DNA of 64,000 nucleotides from the NCBI GenBank assembly GCA_051878575.1, contig JBJEKJ010000121.1, positions 1 through 64,000 on the forward strand, read 5' to 3'. Numbering within the stretch: the first letter of the stretch is position 1; every line of letters begins with the position of its first letter. Origin of the DNA: CALZFJ01 sp051878575. GTDB taxonomy: Bacteria > Bacteroidota > Bacteroidia > Bacteroidales > Muribaculaceae. Of this stretch, positions 27,223 through 37,435 are shown one piece after another. The notes beneath the pieces were generated by a model, which saw only the letters and a program-made list of their open reading frames with translations, searched no databases and was not told the DNA's origin. Made by a program: the position numbers and the translations under genes.

Positions 27223-30200
27223 ATGAAAAAGAAATTGTTTTTAGCATTGTCGCTGATGGTGTCGGTGGTGACATCGGCACAAGATTCTTTCTCAAATGGA
27301 TTTGAGAAGGCGGCATTTGCTGACGACGGCTGGACCACCTACAGTGCCGAAGGCTGCACGGGCGTGTGGTCGATTGTGGCTTACGCTTCCGAGAGTTCGT
27401 TCAAATCCACATTGCCGACTCCCGCCGCAGGAGGACTCTACGCGGCAAAATCGAAGACCGGCGGACTTAACGCCATAGGCAAGGTGAATCCGAGTTCGTG
27501 GCTCATATCGCCGAAAATCACCGTCGGCGAGGGTGAGGCCCTTAACTTCCTGATGTCATACATTGCGGCCTTCAACGTCAACGCCTACGTGACGAGCGAC
27601 GACAACCGCACGAAGTTTGACGTGCTGATTTCCACAACCACTGCCGACACCACGGCGTTCACCGACGTGGTCTACCACAAAATTCACCTCGGCGTGGGCA
27701 AGTGGGCCAACTATTGCATCGACCTCGGCAAATATGCCGGCAAGGATATCTACATAGCATTTCACGAGTATGGCACGCCATCGGCCACTCCATTTATCAC
27801 CAACTCCACATATATTGATAATGTGAGCGTGTCGGCACGCAAGTCGCCCGACTTGGCCGTCACCGTGGCACCCACATTCACCTCAGGCACAATCACCGAG
27901 CAGGAGGTGAAGGCCACGGTGCACAACTATGGAGTCACGGCTTCCTCATTCACCATGAGCTATCGCATCGGCGACGGCGAGGTGGTGAGCGAGAGCGTGA
28001 ACACGCCGCTCGAAAGCGACGCCACACTTGAGTACACGTTCACGCGCAAGGCTCAGTTCACCGAAAGCGGCGAGCAGACAGTGACCGTGTGGTGCTCGGC
28101 CGACGGCGACGCCTACAACGACAACGACACCGTGGCCTCCACAGCCAAAATATATGCCGTAGCCGAGTTGCCATTCGTGCTCTCCGAGGCCACCGCATCG
28201 ACCGATTTCGCATCAAGCTACTATAAGCGAAGCGGAATGACCTACTATGGATGGTATTTTATGACCAATGTCAACGCATGGGTCTACACCTGCCCGACAA
28301 ACGGAGTAGAGAGCTGCCTTTACAGCACCACGGGCTTCGCCTTGAAAAAGGGCAAGCTGCGTATCAAGACACGAGCCACCGCAACGCTCGACCCGGCTCA
28401 GATGCGCGTGTATCTCACCCGTGTGGAGGGAGAGTTTGGCGAGCCGGTGAGCACGGTGACAATGAAGACTACCGTCGATGCCACCGACAACGTGTTCCAC
28501 ATCGACGTGCCCTACGACGGCAACTACATCATAGCATTCCAGCCGCTGATGGACGCCAACGGCCAGTCGGCACTTTTCGGACTTGAGATATCGCTGCCTA
28601 TCGAGGACATCCTACCGGTGGGAATCGACTCGCCTGCCGAGGCGCTGCTCGTGAGCGACGCAGTGCCGGTGACAGCCACCTTCCGCAACGACGGCGTACA
28701 ATCGCACAGCAACGTGAAAGTGAGCTACCGCTATGCCGACAACGCCATCGTAACCGAGACTATCGGCACGATCGACGCCGGCGCCGAGCTGAAATACACT
28801 TTTGCCACGCCTCTCGACCTGAGCAAGGCCTCGAGCGGAGTGCTGAAGGTGTGGAGCGAGCTCGAAGGCGACGGGAATGTGGCCAACGACACCATATCAA
28901 GGCGAATCGTAGCCTACGAGCCAAAGACACTGCCCTACTCCACCGGTTTTGAGTCGGAGGAGGAGAATCTGCTATGGACTACTATCAACGTCGACAACGA
29001 CGACGTGTTCTGGGGCGTTGAGCCTACCACTGTGGCATTAGAGGGCTCCAACACCATGTATCTCAACTACGTGTCGGGTGTTGAAAGCAATGATTTTGCC
29101 ATCACTCCGGCACTGAGGGGCGTTAAAGACTCGAAACACCGCATCTCATTCTACTACGCCAAGACTTCGGCCGTGCCTACTCGCATAGCGAAGGTGAAAG
29201 TTTATCTCACCACATCCACCGATCCCGCCGAGATAGTCAAAGGCACACTCATCGCCGACTACTCCGAGAGCAAGGACGTGTATCGCTATGCCAACGCCTA
29301 CTTCACCATACCTGCCGACGGGATTTATTACATCGCATTCTACTCGCAGGGCGGTAATGCCGACCTAATACTCGACGACGTGCGCATCGACACAGCCTCC
29401 GAGCTCGTCATGCTATCGACCGAATCGTCGGTGACGGGCAGCGGATATGAGTTCCCCGACGGAAAGGTGACAGTGACGTTCGCCAACGCCGGAATGACCA
29501 ATCTCGCCAACGTGAAGCTGTCGTACACCGCCATAGGACGCGACAATGCGGGCAATATAGTGTCGAGCGCCTCTGCCGAGGAGACATTCGCCGATGCTGT
29601 TGCTGTGGGCGACACCGTGGCCTACACGTTCACACAGCCGGTGAAGTTCACCACGCCTGCCACCTACACCATCATAGCCGGTTTGTCGCATGCCGACGAC
29701 ACCGATGCCAAGAACAACAGCTATTCGGGAGAAGGTCCGGTGCTATATGCCACTATGGGCTTGCCTCTCAAGCTGGGCTTTGAGGATGCTGTGGAGCGTA
29801 GCGCTGTGGCAGTGAATGGAGGCTGGAAATTGGGCTCCACGACCCCATACGAAGGCTCTTACGCGCTCAACCACAGCGGAAAGGCAGCCGCCGACGGCGA
29901 CTGGGCTTACCTGAACCGCGTGTACGTTCCGGCCGGGACCTACGACTTCAGCTTCTTCTGGAAGACTATGACCAACAACACCTCCGACACCTACCGACAA
30001 GGTTTTGAGGTGTATATCGGCACCGAGGCAACGCCCGAGGCCATGACCACAAAACTCATAGAGCTAACCGACACGCTTAATGCCGACCACAAGGCATACA
30101 AGGAGCTTATGCCGCTTGTGATTGCCGAATCGGGGAATTACTTCATCGGCGTGCGCTGCGTCGGCACCAACAGCATGGGCAGCCTAACACTCGACAATTT

Positions 30201-30969
30201 CGTAATCGCATCGCCCGCAGAGGGCATAGAGATTGGCTCAGGAGAGACTTACACCGCCGACTTTGCTGAGCGTGAGAGCGAGTGGTATCACTACCACCCC
30301 ACACGCACATCGAGCCAATGGACACAGGCTACCGCCGACGGCGACACCTATATGACCACAGCCCGCACCTACACCTCATATTCCGGACTATGGACCACTC
30401 CCGGAATCTACGAGACTCCTGCATTCCGCATAGAGGCAGGCAAGAAGTATGAGGTGAAGTTTGAGTACTCGCTCGCAGCTTCGAGCACGTCGACACCGCT
30501 CGATGGCAACACACGCATGGAGCTCTACATTGCCGACCGTGACGTGCCTGCGGCATTCACTACCATGGTGGCTGCCGGCGGCGAGGACTACATCGCCGAC
30601 GGATTGCAGCGTGGCACGGCAGTCGACACCATCGCGGTGGCATCGACGGGAGTATATCATCTCGGATTCATCCCTGCAAGCACAGTAAGCGCCAAGTTCA
30701 ACCTTCACTCATTCTCATTGACGCACCTTGCGCAGTCGGCAGTGGAAGTCATCGATACCGGCGATGAAGTTGAGGTGAGCGTCGACATCCACAGGCAGCT
30801 CAGAGTGGCAGGGAGCCACACCGGCGGCACCGTGTATAGCGCCGGCGGTGTAGTGGCAGCCACTTTCGGCAGCGAGAGCGAAATCAGCCTCGCCAACCTC
30901 GCTCCAGGCATCTACATCGTGCAAGTAACTACAGGCAAATCGGTTGTAACCACAAAAATAGCATTGTAG
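27223..30969 (+). CDS. Large secreted choice-of-anchor-J/CARDB protein, probable T9SS cargo
   Basis: The 1248-residue protein has a signal peptide (1-20) and then repeated modules. Three or more jelly-roll choice-of-anchor-J/cleaved-adhesin-like domains (FSNGFEKAAFADDGWTTY near 25, STGFESEEENLLWTT near 575, LGFEDAVERSAVAVNGGW near 850) alternate with CARDB-like beta-sandwiches (DLAVTVAPTFTSGTITEQEV near 208). The last 70 residues form a small beta domain ending in LAPGIYIVQVTTGKS, a type A T9SS sorting-domain pattern. No catalytic residues are evident. It is probably exported by the T9SS and attached to the cell surface, where it binds matrix or host glycans. The gene stands alone, closed by its own terminator, after the TPR regulator. 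Confidence 0.8.
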   Translation: MKKKLFLALSLMVSVVTSAQDSFSNGFEKAAFADDGWTTYSAEGCTGVWSIVAYASESSFKSTLPTPAAGGLYAAKSKTGGLNAIGKVNPSSWLISPKITVGEGEALNFLMSYIAAFNVNAYVTSDDNRTKFDVLISTTTADTTAFTDVVYHKIHLGVGKWANYCIDLGKYAGKDIYIAFHEYGTPSATPFITNSTYIDNVSVSARKSPDLAVTVAPTFTSGTITEQEVKATVHNYGVTASSFTMSYRIGDGEVVSESVNTPLESDATLEYTFTRKAQFTESGEQTVTVWCSADGDAYNDNDTVASTAKIYAVAELPFVLSEATASTDFASSYYKRSGMTYYGWYFMTNVNAWVYTCPTNGVESCLYSTTGFALKKGKLRIKTRATATLDPAQMRVYLTRVEGEFGEPVSTVTMKTTVDATDNVFHIDVPYDGNYIIAFQPLMDANGQSALFGLEISLPIEDILPVGIDSPAEALLVSDAVPVTATFRNDGVQSHSNVKVSYRYADNAIVTETIGTIDAGAELKYTFATPLDLSKASSGVLKVWSELEGDGNVANDTISRRIVAYEPKTLPYSTGFESEEENLLWTTINVDNDDVFWGVEPTTVALEGSNTMYLNYVSGVESNDFAITPALRGVKDSKHRISFYYAKTSAVPTRIAKVKVYLTTSTDPAEIVKGTLIADYSESKDVYRYANAYFTIPADGIYYIAFYSQGGNADLILDDVRIDTASELVMLSTESSVTGSGYEFPDGKVTVTFANAGMTNLANVKLSYTAIGRDNAGNIVSSASAEETFADAVAVGDTVAYTFTQPVKFTTPATYTIIAGLSHADDTDAKNNSYSGEGPVLYATMGLPLKLGFEDAVERSAVAVNGGWKLGSTTPYEGSYALNHSGKAAADGDWAYLNRVYVPAGTYDFSFFWKTMTNNTSDTYRQGFEVYIGTEATPEAMTTKLIELTDTLNADHKAYKELMPLVIAESGNYFIGVRCVGTNSMGSLTLDNFVIASPAEGIEIGSGETYTADFAERESEWYHYHPTRTSSQWTQATADGDTYMTTARTYTSYSGLWTTPGIYETPAFRIEAGKKYEVKFEYSLAASSTSTPLDGNTRMELYIADRDVPAAFTTMVAAGGEDYIADGLQRGTAVDTIAVASTGVYHLGFIPASTVSAKFNLHSFSLTHLAQSAVEVIDTGDEVEVSVDIHRQLRVAGSHTGGTVYSAGGVVAATFGSESEISLANLAPGIYIVQVTTGKSVVTTKIAL

Positions 30970-31008
30970 AACATTTAATCATAAATACTAATAAGCTGTT
31001 TATTTCCA

Positions 31009-31047
31009 GTGGGGAGCAAGGCTGAGAAGCGTGGCTCCCCACGCTAT
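31009..31047 (+). terminator. Terminator after the choice-of-anchor-J gene
   Basis: A 9-bp perfect stem (GTGGGGAGC, 31009-31017, with GCTCCCCAC, 31034-31042) is followed by GCTATTTT. It lies 40 bases after the stop codon. Confidence 0.75.
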
Positions 31048-31135
31048 TTTCAGCACTTGCCACTTTCATAAATACAAAATCATATCGAATATCAATTGCC
31101 GGCCCGACTAAGAGCGCGTTCCTTAAAAAAATATT

Positions 31136-31167
31136 TTTGGCTATGTCGGTGATATTTGCTAATTTCG
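31136..31167 (+). promoter_or_regulatory. Promoter of the 5'-nucleotidase gene
   Basis: TTTG (31136-31139), a 20-base spacer and TAATTTCG (31160-31167) fit the Bacteroidetes promoter with one mismatch in the -7 box. The transcript would start near 31174, which excludes the in-frame upstream ATG at 31156 and supports ATG 31207. Confidence 0.65.
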
Positions 31168-31206
31168 TGGGAGTTTTTCCAACCTACCGAAATAATTTGT
31201 GCGATT

Positions 31207-32748
31207 ATGAGAAAAAGTTTTAGAATATTGGCCCTTGTTGCCGCTATGGCGGGTATTTCGCTCGCCGAGGCTCAAGCTGAGCGGCTCGTGATTCTGTCGA
31301 CCAACGACACTCACAGCCAGATTGACCCCGACTATGCCAATCGTGGAGGAATTTTACGTCGCAAGGCGATGATCGACAGCGTTCGCGCCGCCGAGAAGAA
31401 TGTGCTCCTCGTCGATGCCGGCGATGTGGTGCAGGGAACAGTGTATTTCAATCTGTTTCGAGGCGAGGTGGAGTTTGCCATGCTCGACAGCCTCGGCTAC
31501 GACGCCTACATCTTGGGCAACCACGAGTTTGACAACGGCATGGAACCGCTTAGGCACTTTTTCAGCAGTATGCGCACACCGCGCCTAAGCGCGAACTATA
31601 ATCTGCGCGGCACACCGCTTGAGGGACTTTTCGCACCATATATTGTGAAAGAATATGCCGGCAGGCGCATAGGCGTCATGGGTATAAACCTACTGCCAGC
31701 CGGAATGATCTCTCCCTCCAACTGCGTAGGCGTGGACTACTCCAATGGCACAGAGATTGCCGACCTCACCGCCCGCTTCCTGAAAGAGGTGGAGCATGCC
31801 GACTTTGTGGTGATGCTCTCGCATGTGGGATATGACGGAGGTGTTGACCAAAATCCCACCGACGACATTATCGTGGGCAAGAGCCGATATATCGACCTCG
31901 TGATTGGCGGGCACTCCCACACCGTGATAAACCCCGCCGACCCCAAGTCGGTGCCCTGGAAGCTGAGAAATGCCGACGGACGCGAGGTGCCTGTAACCCA
32001 GACGGGCTCGACAGGGAAAAATGTGGGATACATAGCCCTCGACCTCGACGACATGAGGATAACTGACTACAAGCTGATTCCTATCGACCGGCGATACGAC
32101 GACCGCACCGAATATCCCGCATTGAGGGCCTACCTCGCTCCTTTCAAGGCCAAAGTCGACTCGCTGATGAGTCATCCTGTGGCCCATTGCGCCTACGACA
32201 TCGACCGTGCGTCGTCAGCGATGTGGAACTTCGTGTCGGACGCCGCTTTCGAAATCACCTCAGCAATTGCCGGCACCAAGCCCGACATGACGATAATGAA
32301 CGCCGGAGGCATACGCCAGTCGTTCACCAAGGGCGTGGTGTCGGAAGGCCTTGTCAACTCGATGTTCCCTTTCGACAACAAGATGGTGGTGCTCAAGATG
32401 ACCGGGCGCAACCTGCTTGACGCCCTTGCCGTGATGGGTGGACGAGGCGGCGACCTCATAAGCCGTCAGGCATACGTGGAGTTCTCGCCTGTCGAAGGCT
32501 CCCACATAGCGCGCATATTGAAAGCCTCCGTGGGCGGAAAAGCCATCGACCCCGATGCGACCTACATCGTGGCCACGCTCGACTACCTTGCCAACGGCGG
32601 CGACTATATGTCGCCAATGACCGGCTGTGAGCGCCTATTCGTGGATACGCGCAAGTTTGGCGACCGTATGCTCGACTACCTGAAGGCTCTGGAGAGCAAG
32701 GGAAAGAAAGTGAACCCCGACAAGAGGCGGCGCATGGTGAGGAAGTGA
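31207..32748 (+). CDS. UshA-like periplasmic 5'-nucleotidase/metallophosphatase
   Basis: The protein is about 513 residues from ATG 31207 (MRKSFRILALV), with a signal peptide ending AEAQA. The metallophosphatase domain has all five motifs: STNDTHSQ, DAGDVVQGT, GNHEFDNG, LSHVGYDGG and GGHSHT, for two metal ions. The C-terminal 5'-nucleotidase domain has NAGGIRQSFTKG, KMTGRNLLDAL and ANGGDYMSP for nucleoside stacking. It hydrolyses extracellular or periplasmic nucleotides or sugar nucleotides to salvageable nucleosides. In many Bacteroidetes these two domains are encoded by adjacent separate genes; here they are one chain. The GH3 gene follows after 63 bases and may share the transcript. Confidence 0.92.
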   Translation: MRKSFRILALVAAMAGISLAEAQAERLVILSTNDTHSQIDPDYANRGGILRRKAMIDSVRAAEKNVLLVDAGDVVQGTVYFNLFRGEVEFAMLDSLGYDAYILGNHEFDNGMEPLRHFFSSMRTPRLSANYNLRGTPLEGLFAPYIVKEYAGRRIGVMGINLLPAGMISPSNCVGVDYSNGTEIADLTARFLKEVEHADFVVMLSHVGYDGGVDQNPTDDIIVGKSRYIDLVIGGHSHTVINPADPKSVPWKLRNADGREVPVTQTGSTGKNVGYIALDLDDMRITDYKLIPIDRRYDDRTEYPALRAYLAPFKAKVDSLMSHPVAHCAYDIDRASSAMWNFVSDAAFEITSAIAGTKPDMTIMNAGGIRQSFTKGVVSEGLVNSMFPFDNKMVVLKMTGRNLLDALAVMGGRGGDLISRQAYVEFSPVEGSHIARILKASVGGKAIDPDATYIVATLDYLANGGDYMSPMTGCERLFVDTRKFGDRMLDYLKALESKGKKVNPDKRRRMVRK

Positions 32749-32811
32749 CACCCGTTGCCATCTGCCGACATAAAAATATCACGTTAACGGAAGACACGTA
32801 TTACAATTACG

Positions 32812-35802
32812 ATGAAGAAAAATTGCAAATATCTCATATCCATAGTGCTTGCCGGCATTGTCGCCACGGCGGTAGTGGCCGCCAACAAGCAGCCGAAGGT
32901 GTTCAACGGTGTGGACCGCGACGCAATGGACACATGGGTCGACACCACGATGCGGGCGATGACGCTCGACGAGAAGATTGGCCAGCTGATAGTGATGCAG
33001 ACCCTCACCCAAGACGACAAAGCTAACCTCGCCGTTGTGAGGAAGAATGTGGAGGAGTATAAAATCGGCGGGTTGCTCTTTTCGAAAGGCGACATTGCCA
33101 CACAGGCCAAAGTGTGCAACTTTGCGCAGTCGCTGGCCCGGATTCCGCTCATGGTGACCGCCGACGCCGAGTGGGGATTATCGATGCGGCTGAAAGACGC
33201 TCCCGTATTCCCCAAAAACATGATTCTCGGAGCTATCGACGACGACAGGCTGCTATATGAGTACGGACGCGAGATGGCCCGTGAGTGCCGCGCCATAGGC
33301 ATCCATGTGAATTTCGCCCCCGTGCTCGATGTGAACGACAATCCCGACAATCCCGCAATAGGCCTGCGCTCTTTCGGCGAAAGCCCCGAGACGGTGGCAC
33401 GCAAGGGCATCGCCTACGCCAAAGGAATGGAGGACAACGGCGTGATTACGGTGGCGAAGCACTTCCCCGGACACGGAAATCCATCGACCGACTCCCACAA
33501 GGTGCTCCCGACGGTGAATAAGACTCTCTCGGAGTTGAAGATGTGTGAGTTGCTGCCATTCAGGCGCTACGTCGACGCAGGGCTGTCGGGGATAATGGTG
33601 GCACACCTATACGTGCCTGCCGTGGACAAGCGCAGAATACCGTCGTCGATGTCGGATATTCACGTCACGCGACTGCTGAGGCAGCAGCTCGGATTCGAGG
33701 GATTAGTGTTCACCGACGGCCTCGGCATGCGAGGCGCCGACATGGGCGAGTCAAACTGCGTGACGGCACTGATTGCCGGAGTTGACATACTCCTCTCTCC
33801 ACGCAACCTCGGCTCCGACATCGCAGCCATAAAGGCTGCCGTCGAGAGCGGACGCATCAGTGAGCAGTCGATCGACGAGCGCTGCGCCAAAGTGCTTCGC
33901 TACAAGTATCTGCTCGAGCTGAGCAAGCCTCAGAGCGTAGATGCCGAGCATGTGGTCGAGGCAATCAACTCTCCCGAGGCCACGAAAGTGGCACGACGCC
34001 TGTGGGCAGGAGCCATAACGGTGCTGAAAAACTCAAAGAAGCAACTTCCCATCACACGCATAGAGCGCAAGAAGATAGCCGTGCTGACGCTCGGCAGCGA
34101 TGAGGGCACATCGACGATGTTCCAAAACCGCTGTGCAATGTATTCGCCAACCGACCGCTACAACTATCGCGCCGGTGAGGCAATAGCTCCGCTTGAGAAG
34201 AAGCTGAGCGACTACGACGTGGTGATAATCGCCAACCATGCCGACAACGCCGCATACCGCTCGGCGATGACGGCCCTCGTGTCGAAACTCGACAACGTGG
34301 TATCGGTGATTTTCGCCAAGCCTTACAATCTCAAGGAATATAAATATGTGGTGAAGCATTCGCAGAGCGTGGTGCTCGCCTACGAGAACTGCACCATAGC
34401 TCAAGACTATGCCGCACAGACAATCTACGGCGGAAATGCCGCAAGAGGCGTGATGCCCGTCACGGTGAAGGGTGTGGCTAAGGTGGGCGACGGCGTGAAA
34501 TTCGCCGCCACTCGCCTCGGATACACCATTCCCGAGGAGCAGCGTCTGAGTAGCTCCATGCTTGCCAAAATCGACTCTCTCGCATTGAAAGGCATCGACG
34601 AGAAGGCTTTCCCCGGATGCCAGGTGCTCGTGGCACGCAATGGCAAGGTGGTGTGCAACCGCTGCTATGGAGTGACCGATACCAAGACGAACACTCCGGT
34701 GACGGTGAACACGCTCTACGACCTCGCCTCGGTGTCGAAAGCCACCGGAACGTTGCCGGGAATCATGAAACTCTACGACCGCGGCATGATAAAGCTCGAC
34801 GACAAGGCAAGCAAATACATACCCCAGCTGCTCGACGGCGACAAGAACGACATTACCATCCGCGATCTGCTCTTTCATGAGACCGGCATGCCGCCCGCGC
34901 TCAATATGAACGACGTGATGATCGACTCCGAGTCCTACAAGGGACCGCTTTTCCGAGGCCGCCGCGACGCCACCTACTCAATTCCCGTGAGTCCGACATC
35001 ATTTGGCAACAGATACGCCCGCCTACGCTCCGACATCACCTCGACAAAGCGAAGCGACGTATTCTCCACCGAGGTGGCAAAGGGCATATTCGGCGGCACG
35101 GCTGCCTACGACACCATAATGCAGCGCATCTACTCAGCAAAGCTGCGTCCAAGCAAGGACTATCTATATAGCTGCCTCAACTTCTGCCTGCTGATGAACG
35201 TGGAGCAGAATATAACGCACAGCGCGCACAACGACTTTGTGGAGAAAAACTTTTTTGCTCCACTCGGAGCCTACCACACCATGTATCGCCCGCTTGACCG
35301 ATTCTCAGAGACCGACATTGCCCCCACCGAGCACGACACATTCCTGCGCCGCCAGATAGTGCGCGGATTCGTGCACGACGAGACGGCGGCATTCTCGGGA
35401 GGCGTTCAGGGCAACGCAGGGCTGTTCTCCAACGCCAACGACCTCGCCAAGCTGTGCCAGATGTGGCTCAACGGCGGCGAGTATGGCGGCGACAGATACC
35501 TGAAAAAGTCGACGGTTGAGACGTTTTGCAAGGAGAAAAGCCCCAATTCGCGCCGCGGCCTCGGCTTCGACAAGCCCGACAAGAACAACGACAACTACTC
35601 GCCCACCTGCGGCGAGGCCACCGCAGCCACATTCGGGCACCTCGGCTTCACAGGCACCGCATTCTGGGTCGACCCCGACAACGGGCTGATATTCATCTTC
35701 CTGTGCAACCGTGTCTACCCCACTCGCCACAATGCCGCCTTCAACAGCATGGGCATACGCCCCGAGCTATTCTCGATAGTGTATCAGTCGCTCAAAGACT
35801 GA
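32812..35802 (+). CDS. GH3 beta-N-acetylhexosaminidase fused to a beta-lactamase-like serine hydrolase
   Basis: The 996-residue protein has a signal peptide (1-23), a NagZ-type GH3 domain (about 45-360) with KHFPGHGNPSTDSH (His acid/base dyad) and VFTDGLGMRGADM (nucleophile Asp), and a GH3 C-terminal domain (about 380-580). A serine hydrolase domain of class C beta-lactamase/esterase type follows (about 590-990), with the SxxK box in DLASVSKATG and YSCLNF as the YxN-like element. The domains suit murein recycling: release of N-acetylglucosamine by GH3 and hydrolysis of an ester or amide, possibly a stem peptide, by the second. Fusions like this are known in Bacteroidetes. The protein is likely periplasmic. 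Confidence 0.9.
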   Translation: MKKNCKYLISIVLAGIVATAVVAANKQPKVFNGVDRDAMDTWVDTTMRAMTLDEKIGQLIVMQTLTQDDKANLAVVRKNVEEYKIGGLLFSKGDIATQAKVCNFAQSLARIPLMVTADAEWGLSMRLKDAPVFPKNMILGAIDDDRLLYEYGREMARECRAIGIHVNFAPVLDVNDNPDNPAIGLRSFGESPETVARKGIAYAKGMEDNGVITVAKHFPGHGNPSTDSHKVLPTVNKTLSELKMCELLPFRRYVDAGLSGIMVAHLYVPAVDKRRIPSSMSDIHVTRLLRQQLGFEGLVFTDGLGMRGADMGESNCVTALIAGVDILLSPRNLGSDIAAIKAAVESGRISEQSIDERCAKVLRYKYLLELSKPQSVDAEHVVEAINSPEATKVARRLWAGAITVLKNSKKQLPITRIERKKIAVLTLGSDEGTSTMFQNRCAMYSPTDRYNYRAGEAIAPLEKKLSDYDVVIIANHADNAAYRSAMTALVSKLDNVVSVIFAKPYNLKEYKYVVKHSQSVVLAYENCTIAQDYAAQTIYGGNAARGVMPVTVKGVAKVGDGVKFAATRLGYTIPEEQRLSSSMLAKIDSLALKGIDEKAFPGCQVLVARNGKVVCNRCYGVTDTKTNTPVTVNTLYDLASVSKATGTLPGIMKLYDRGMIKLDDKASKYIPQLLDGDKNDITIRDLLFHETGMPPALNMNDVMIDSESYKGPLFRGRRDATYSIPVSPTSFGNRYARLRSDITSTKRSDVFSTEVAKGIFGGTAAYDTIMQRIYSAKLRPSKDYLYSCLNFCLLMNVEQNITHSAHNDFVEKNFFAPLGAYHTMYRPLDRFSETDIAPTEHDTFLRRQIVRGFVHDETAAFSGGVQGNAGLFSNANDLAKLCQMWLNGGEYGGDRYLKKSTVETFCKEKSPNSRRGLGFDKPDKNNDNYSPTCGEATAATFGHLGFTGTAFWVDPDNGLIFIFLCNRVYPTRHNAAFNSMGIRPELFSIVYQSLKD

Positions 35803-35956
35803 CATCGGAGTCCACACACCTCGAGCCCGTTTCAAATTGGAGCAAAAACAAGCGAAATTCAAGTAATTTAAAACCAAAATAGGTGTATTTACAAGTATTT
35901 TTTCATCAAAAGCAATATTTTTGCGATAAAATGTAACGTAATTAGAAATTTATTTA

Positions 35957-35964
35957 TAACTTTG
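35957..35964 (+). promoter_or_regulatory. Likely -7 element of the gdhA promoter
   Basis: TAACTTTG at 35957-35964 matches TAnnTTTG and would give a leader of about 40 bases. A second match, TATTTTTG at 35916-35923, lies 41 bases upstream. Neither has a clear TTTG at the -33 distance. The rest of the 207-base gap holds no gene. Confidence 0.5.
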
Positions 35965-36010
35965 CCAACGATTAGAATTTAGTATAAAAACACAAAGAAA
36001 CATTAAGCTC

Positions 36011-37345
36011 ATGAAATCAAGTGAAGTATTGAACGACTTGAAACGCAGATTCCCCAACGAGCCCGAATATTTGCAGGCCGTGGAGGAGGTATTAACAACA
36101 ATTGAGGACGCCTACAACGAGCACCCTGAATTCGAACGCTACAACCTTATCGAAAGATTGTGCATCCCCGACAGGATTTTCTCGTTCCGCGTATCCTGGG
36201 TCGACGACAAGGGAAGAGTTCAGAACAATATGGGCTACCGAGTGCAGCACAACAATGCCATCGGGCCGTACAAGGGCGGCATCCGATTCCACTCATCGGT
36301 AAACCTCTCGATTCTGAAATTCCTCGCCTTTGAGCAGACTTTCAAGAACTCACTCACTACACTTGCCATGGGCGGTGGAAAAGGCGGTTCCGACTTCAAC
36401 CCCAAGGGAAAGTCCGACATGGAGATAATGCGCTTCTGCCAGGCTTTCGTGGCTGAGTTGTGGCGCCACATCGGTCCCGACACCGACGTGCCGGCAGGCG
36501 ACATCGGCGTAGGCGGACGAGAGGTCGGCTACATGTTCGGAATGTACAAGAAAATGGCCCGCGAGCACACCGGCACATTCACTGGAAAAGGGCTGGAATT
36601 CGGAGGCTCGCTCGTGCGTCCCGAAGCCACAGGATATGGCAACGTGTACTTCCTGCTGAATATGCTCGCCACTCGCGGCATCGACATAAAGGGCAAGAAG
36701 GTGGCAATATCGGGTTCGGGAAATGTGGCTACCTACACTGCCGACAAGCTACTTCAGCTCGGAGCCAAAGTAGTGACTATGAGCGACTCCAACGGCACAA
36801 TATATGTGCCCGACGGACTGACGCGCGAACAGCTCGACTACATCTTCAAGTTGAAGAACATATATCGCGGACGCATCCGCGAGTTTGCCGAGGAATACGG
36901 CTGCGAATACTTCGAGGGCGGACGTCCGTGGGGCGTGAAATGCGACATCGCAATGCCATCGGCAACGCAGAACGAGCTCGACGGCGACGATGCGCGAACG
37001 CTGCTTGAGAATGGCTGTATAGCCGTGTCGGAAGGAGCCAACATGCCTTCCACACCCGAGGCTGTGCATCAGTTCATCAATGCACGCATACTATATGCTC
37101 CGGGTAAGGCTGCCAACGCAGGCGGCGTGTCGGTTTCGGGCTTGGAGATGGCACAGAACTCGCAGAAGCTCTCATGGAGCGCCGAGGAGGTCGACAAGAA
37201 GCTGAAGGACATCATGGCCAACATACACGGCCAGTGCATGCGCTACGGCCAGCAGCCCGACGGATACGTGAACTACGTGAAGGGCGCCAACGTGGCAGGC
37301 TTCATGAAAGTGGCTAACGCCATGATGGCTCAAGGCATACTCTGA
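36011..37345 (+). CDS. gdhA: Glutamate dehydrogenase, hexameric (probably NADP-specific)
   Basis: The 444-residue protein matches the 50-kDa hexameric GDH family over its full length. GGGKGGSDFNPKGKSD carries the substrate-binding Lys, and VPAGDIGVGGREVGY carries the catalytic Asp. The Rossmann domain begins at VAISGSGNVATYTADKL. It makes glutamate from 2-oxoglutarate and ammonia (or the reverse) in the cytoplasm and is the main ammonia-assimilating enzyme in gut Bacteroidales. The gene stands alone with its own promoter region and a possible hairpin about 60 bases downstream. NADP preference is inferred from family length and not from a decisive residue. Confidence 0.93.
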   Translation: MKSSEVLNDLKRRFPNEPEYLQAVEEVLTTIEDAYNEHPEFERYNLIERLCIPDRIFSFRVSWVDDKGRVQNNMGYRVQHNNAIGPYKGGIRFHSSVNLSILKFLAFEQTFKNSLTTLAMGGGKGGSDFNPKGKSDMEIMRFCQAFVAELWRHIGPDTDVPAGDIGVGGREVGYMFGMYKKMAREHTGTFTGKGLEFGGSLVRPEATGYGNVYFLLNMLATRGIDIKGKKVAISGSGNVATYTADKLLQLGAKVVTMSDSNGTIYVPDGLTREQLDYIFKLKNIYRGRIREFAEEYGCEYFEGGRPWGVKCDIAMPSATQNELDGDDARTLLENGCIAVSEGANMPSTPEAVHQFINARILYAPGKAANAGGVSVSGLEMAQNSQKLSWSAEEVDKKLKDIMANIHGQCMRYGQQPDGYVNYVKGANVAGFMKVANAMMAQGIL

Positions 37346-37407
37346 CATAGGAAAGCTCATAACTTTAGATTATTGTTTTTTTACAGTTTGATTCTTTATA
37401 TCTTTGG

Positions 37408-37435
37408 CAGGCATCTCGCGTGAGTGAGGTGCCTG
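37408..37435 (+). terminator. Possible terminator hairpin after gdhA
   Basis: CAGGCATCTC (37408-37417) pairs with GAGGTGCCTG (37426-37435) with one G-T wobble over an 8-base loop. No T run follows, so this is a weak candidate. It overlaps the start of a possible small reading frame. Confidence 0.35.
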
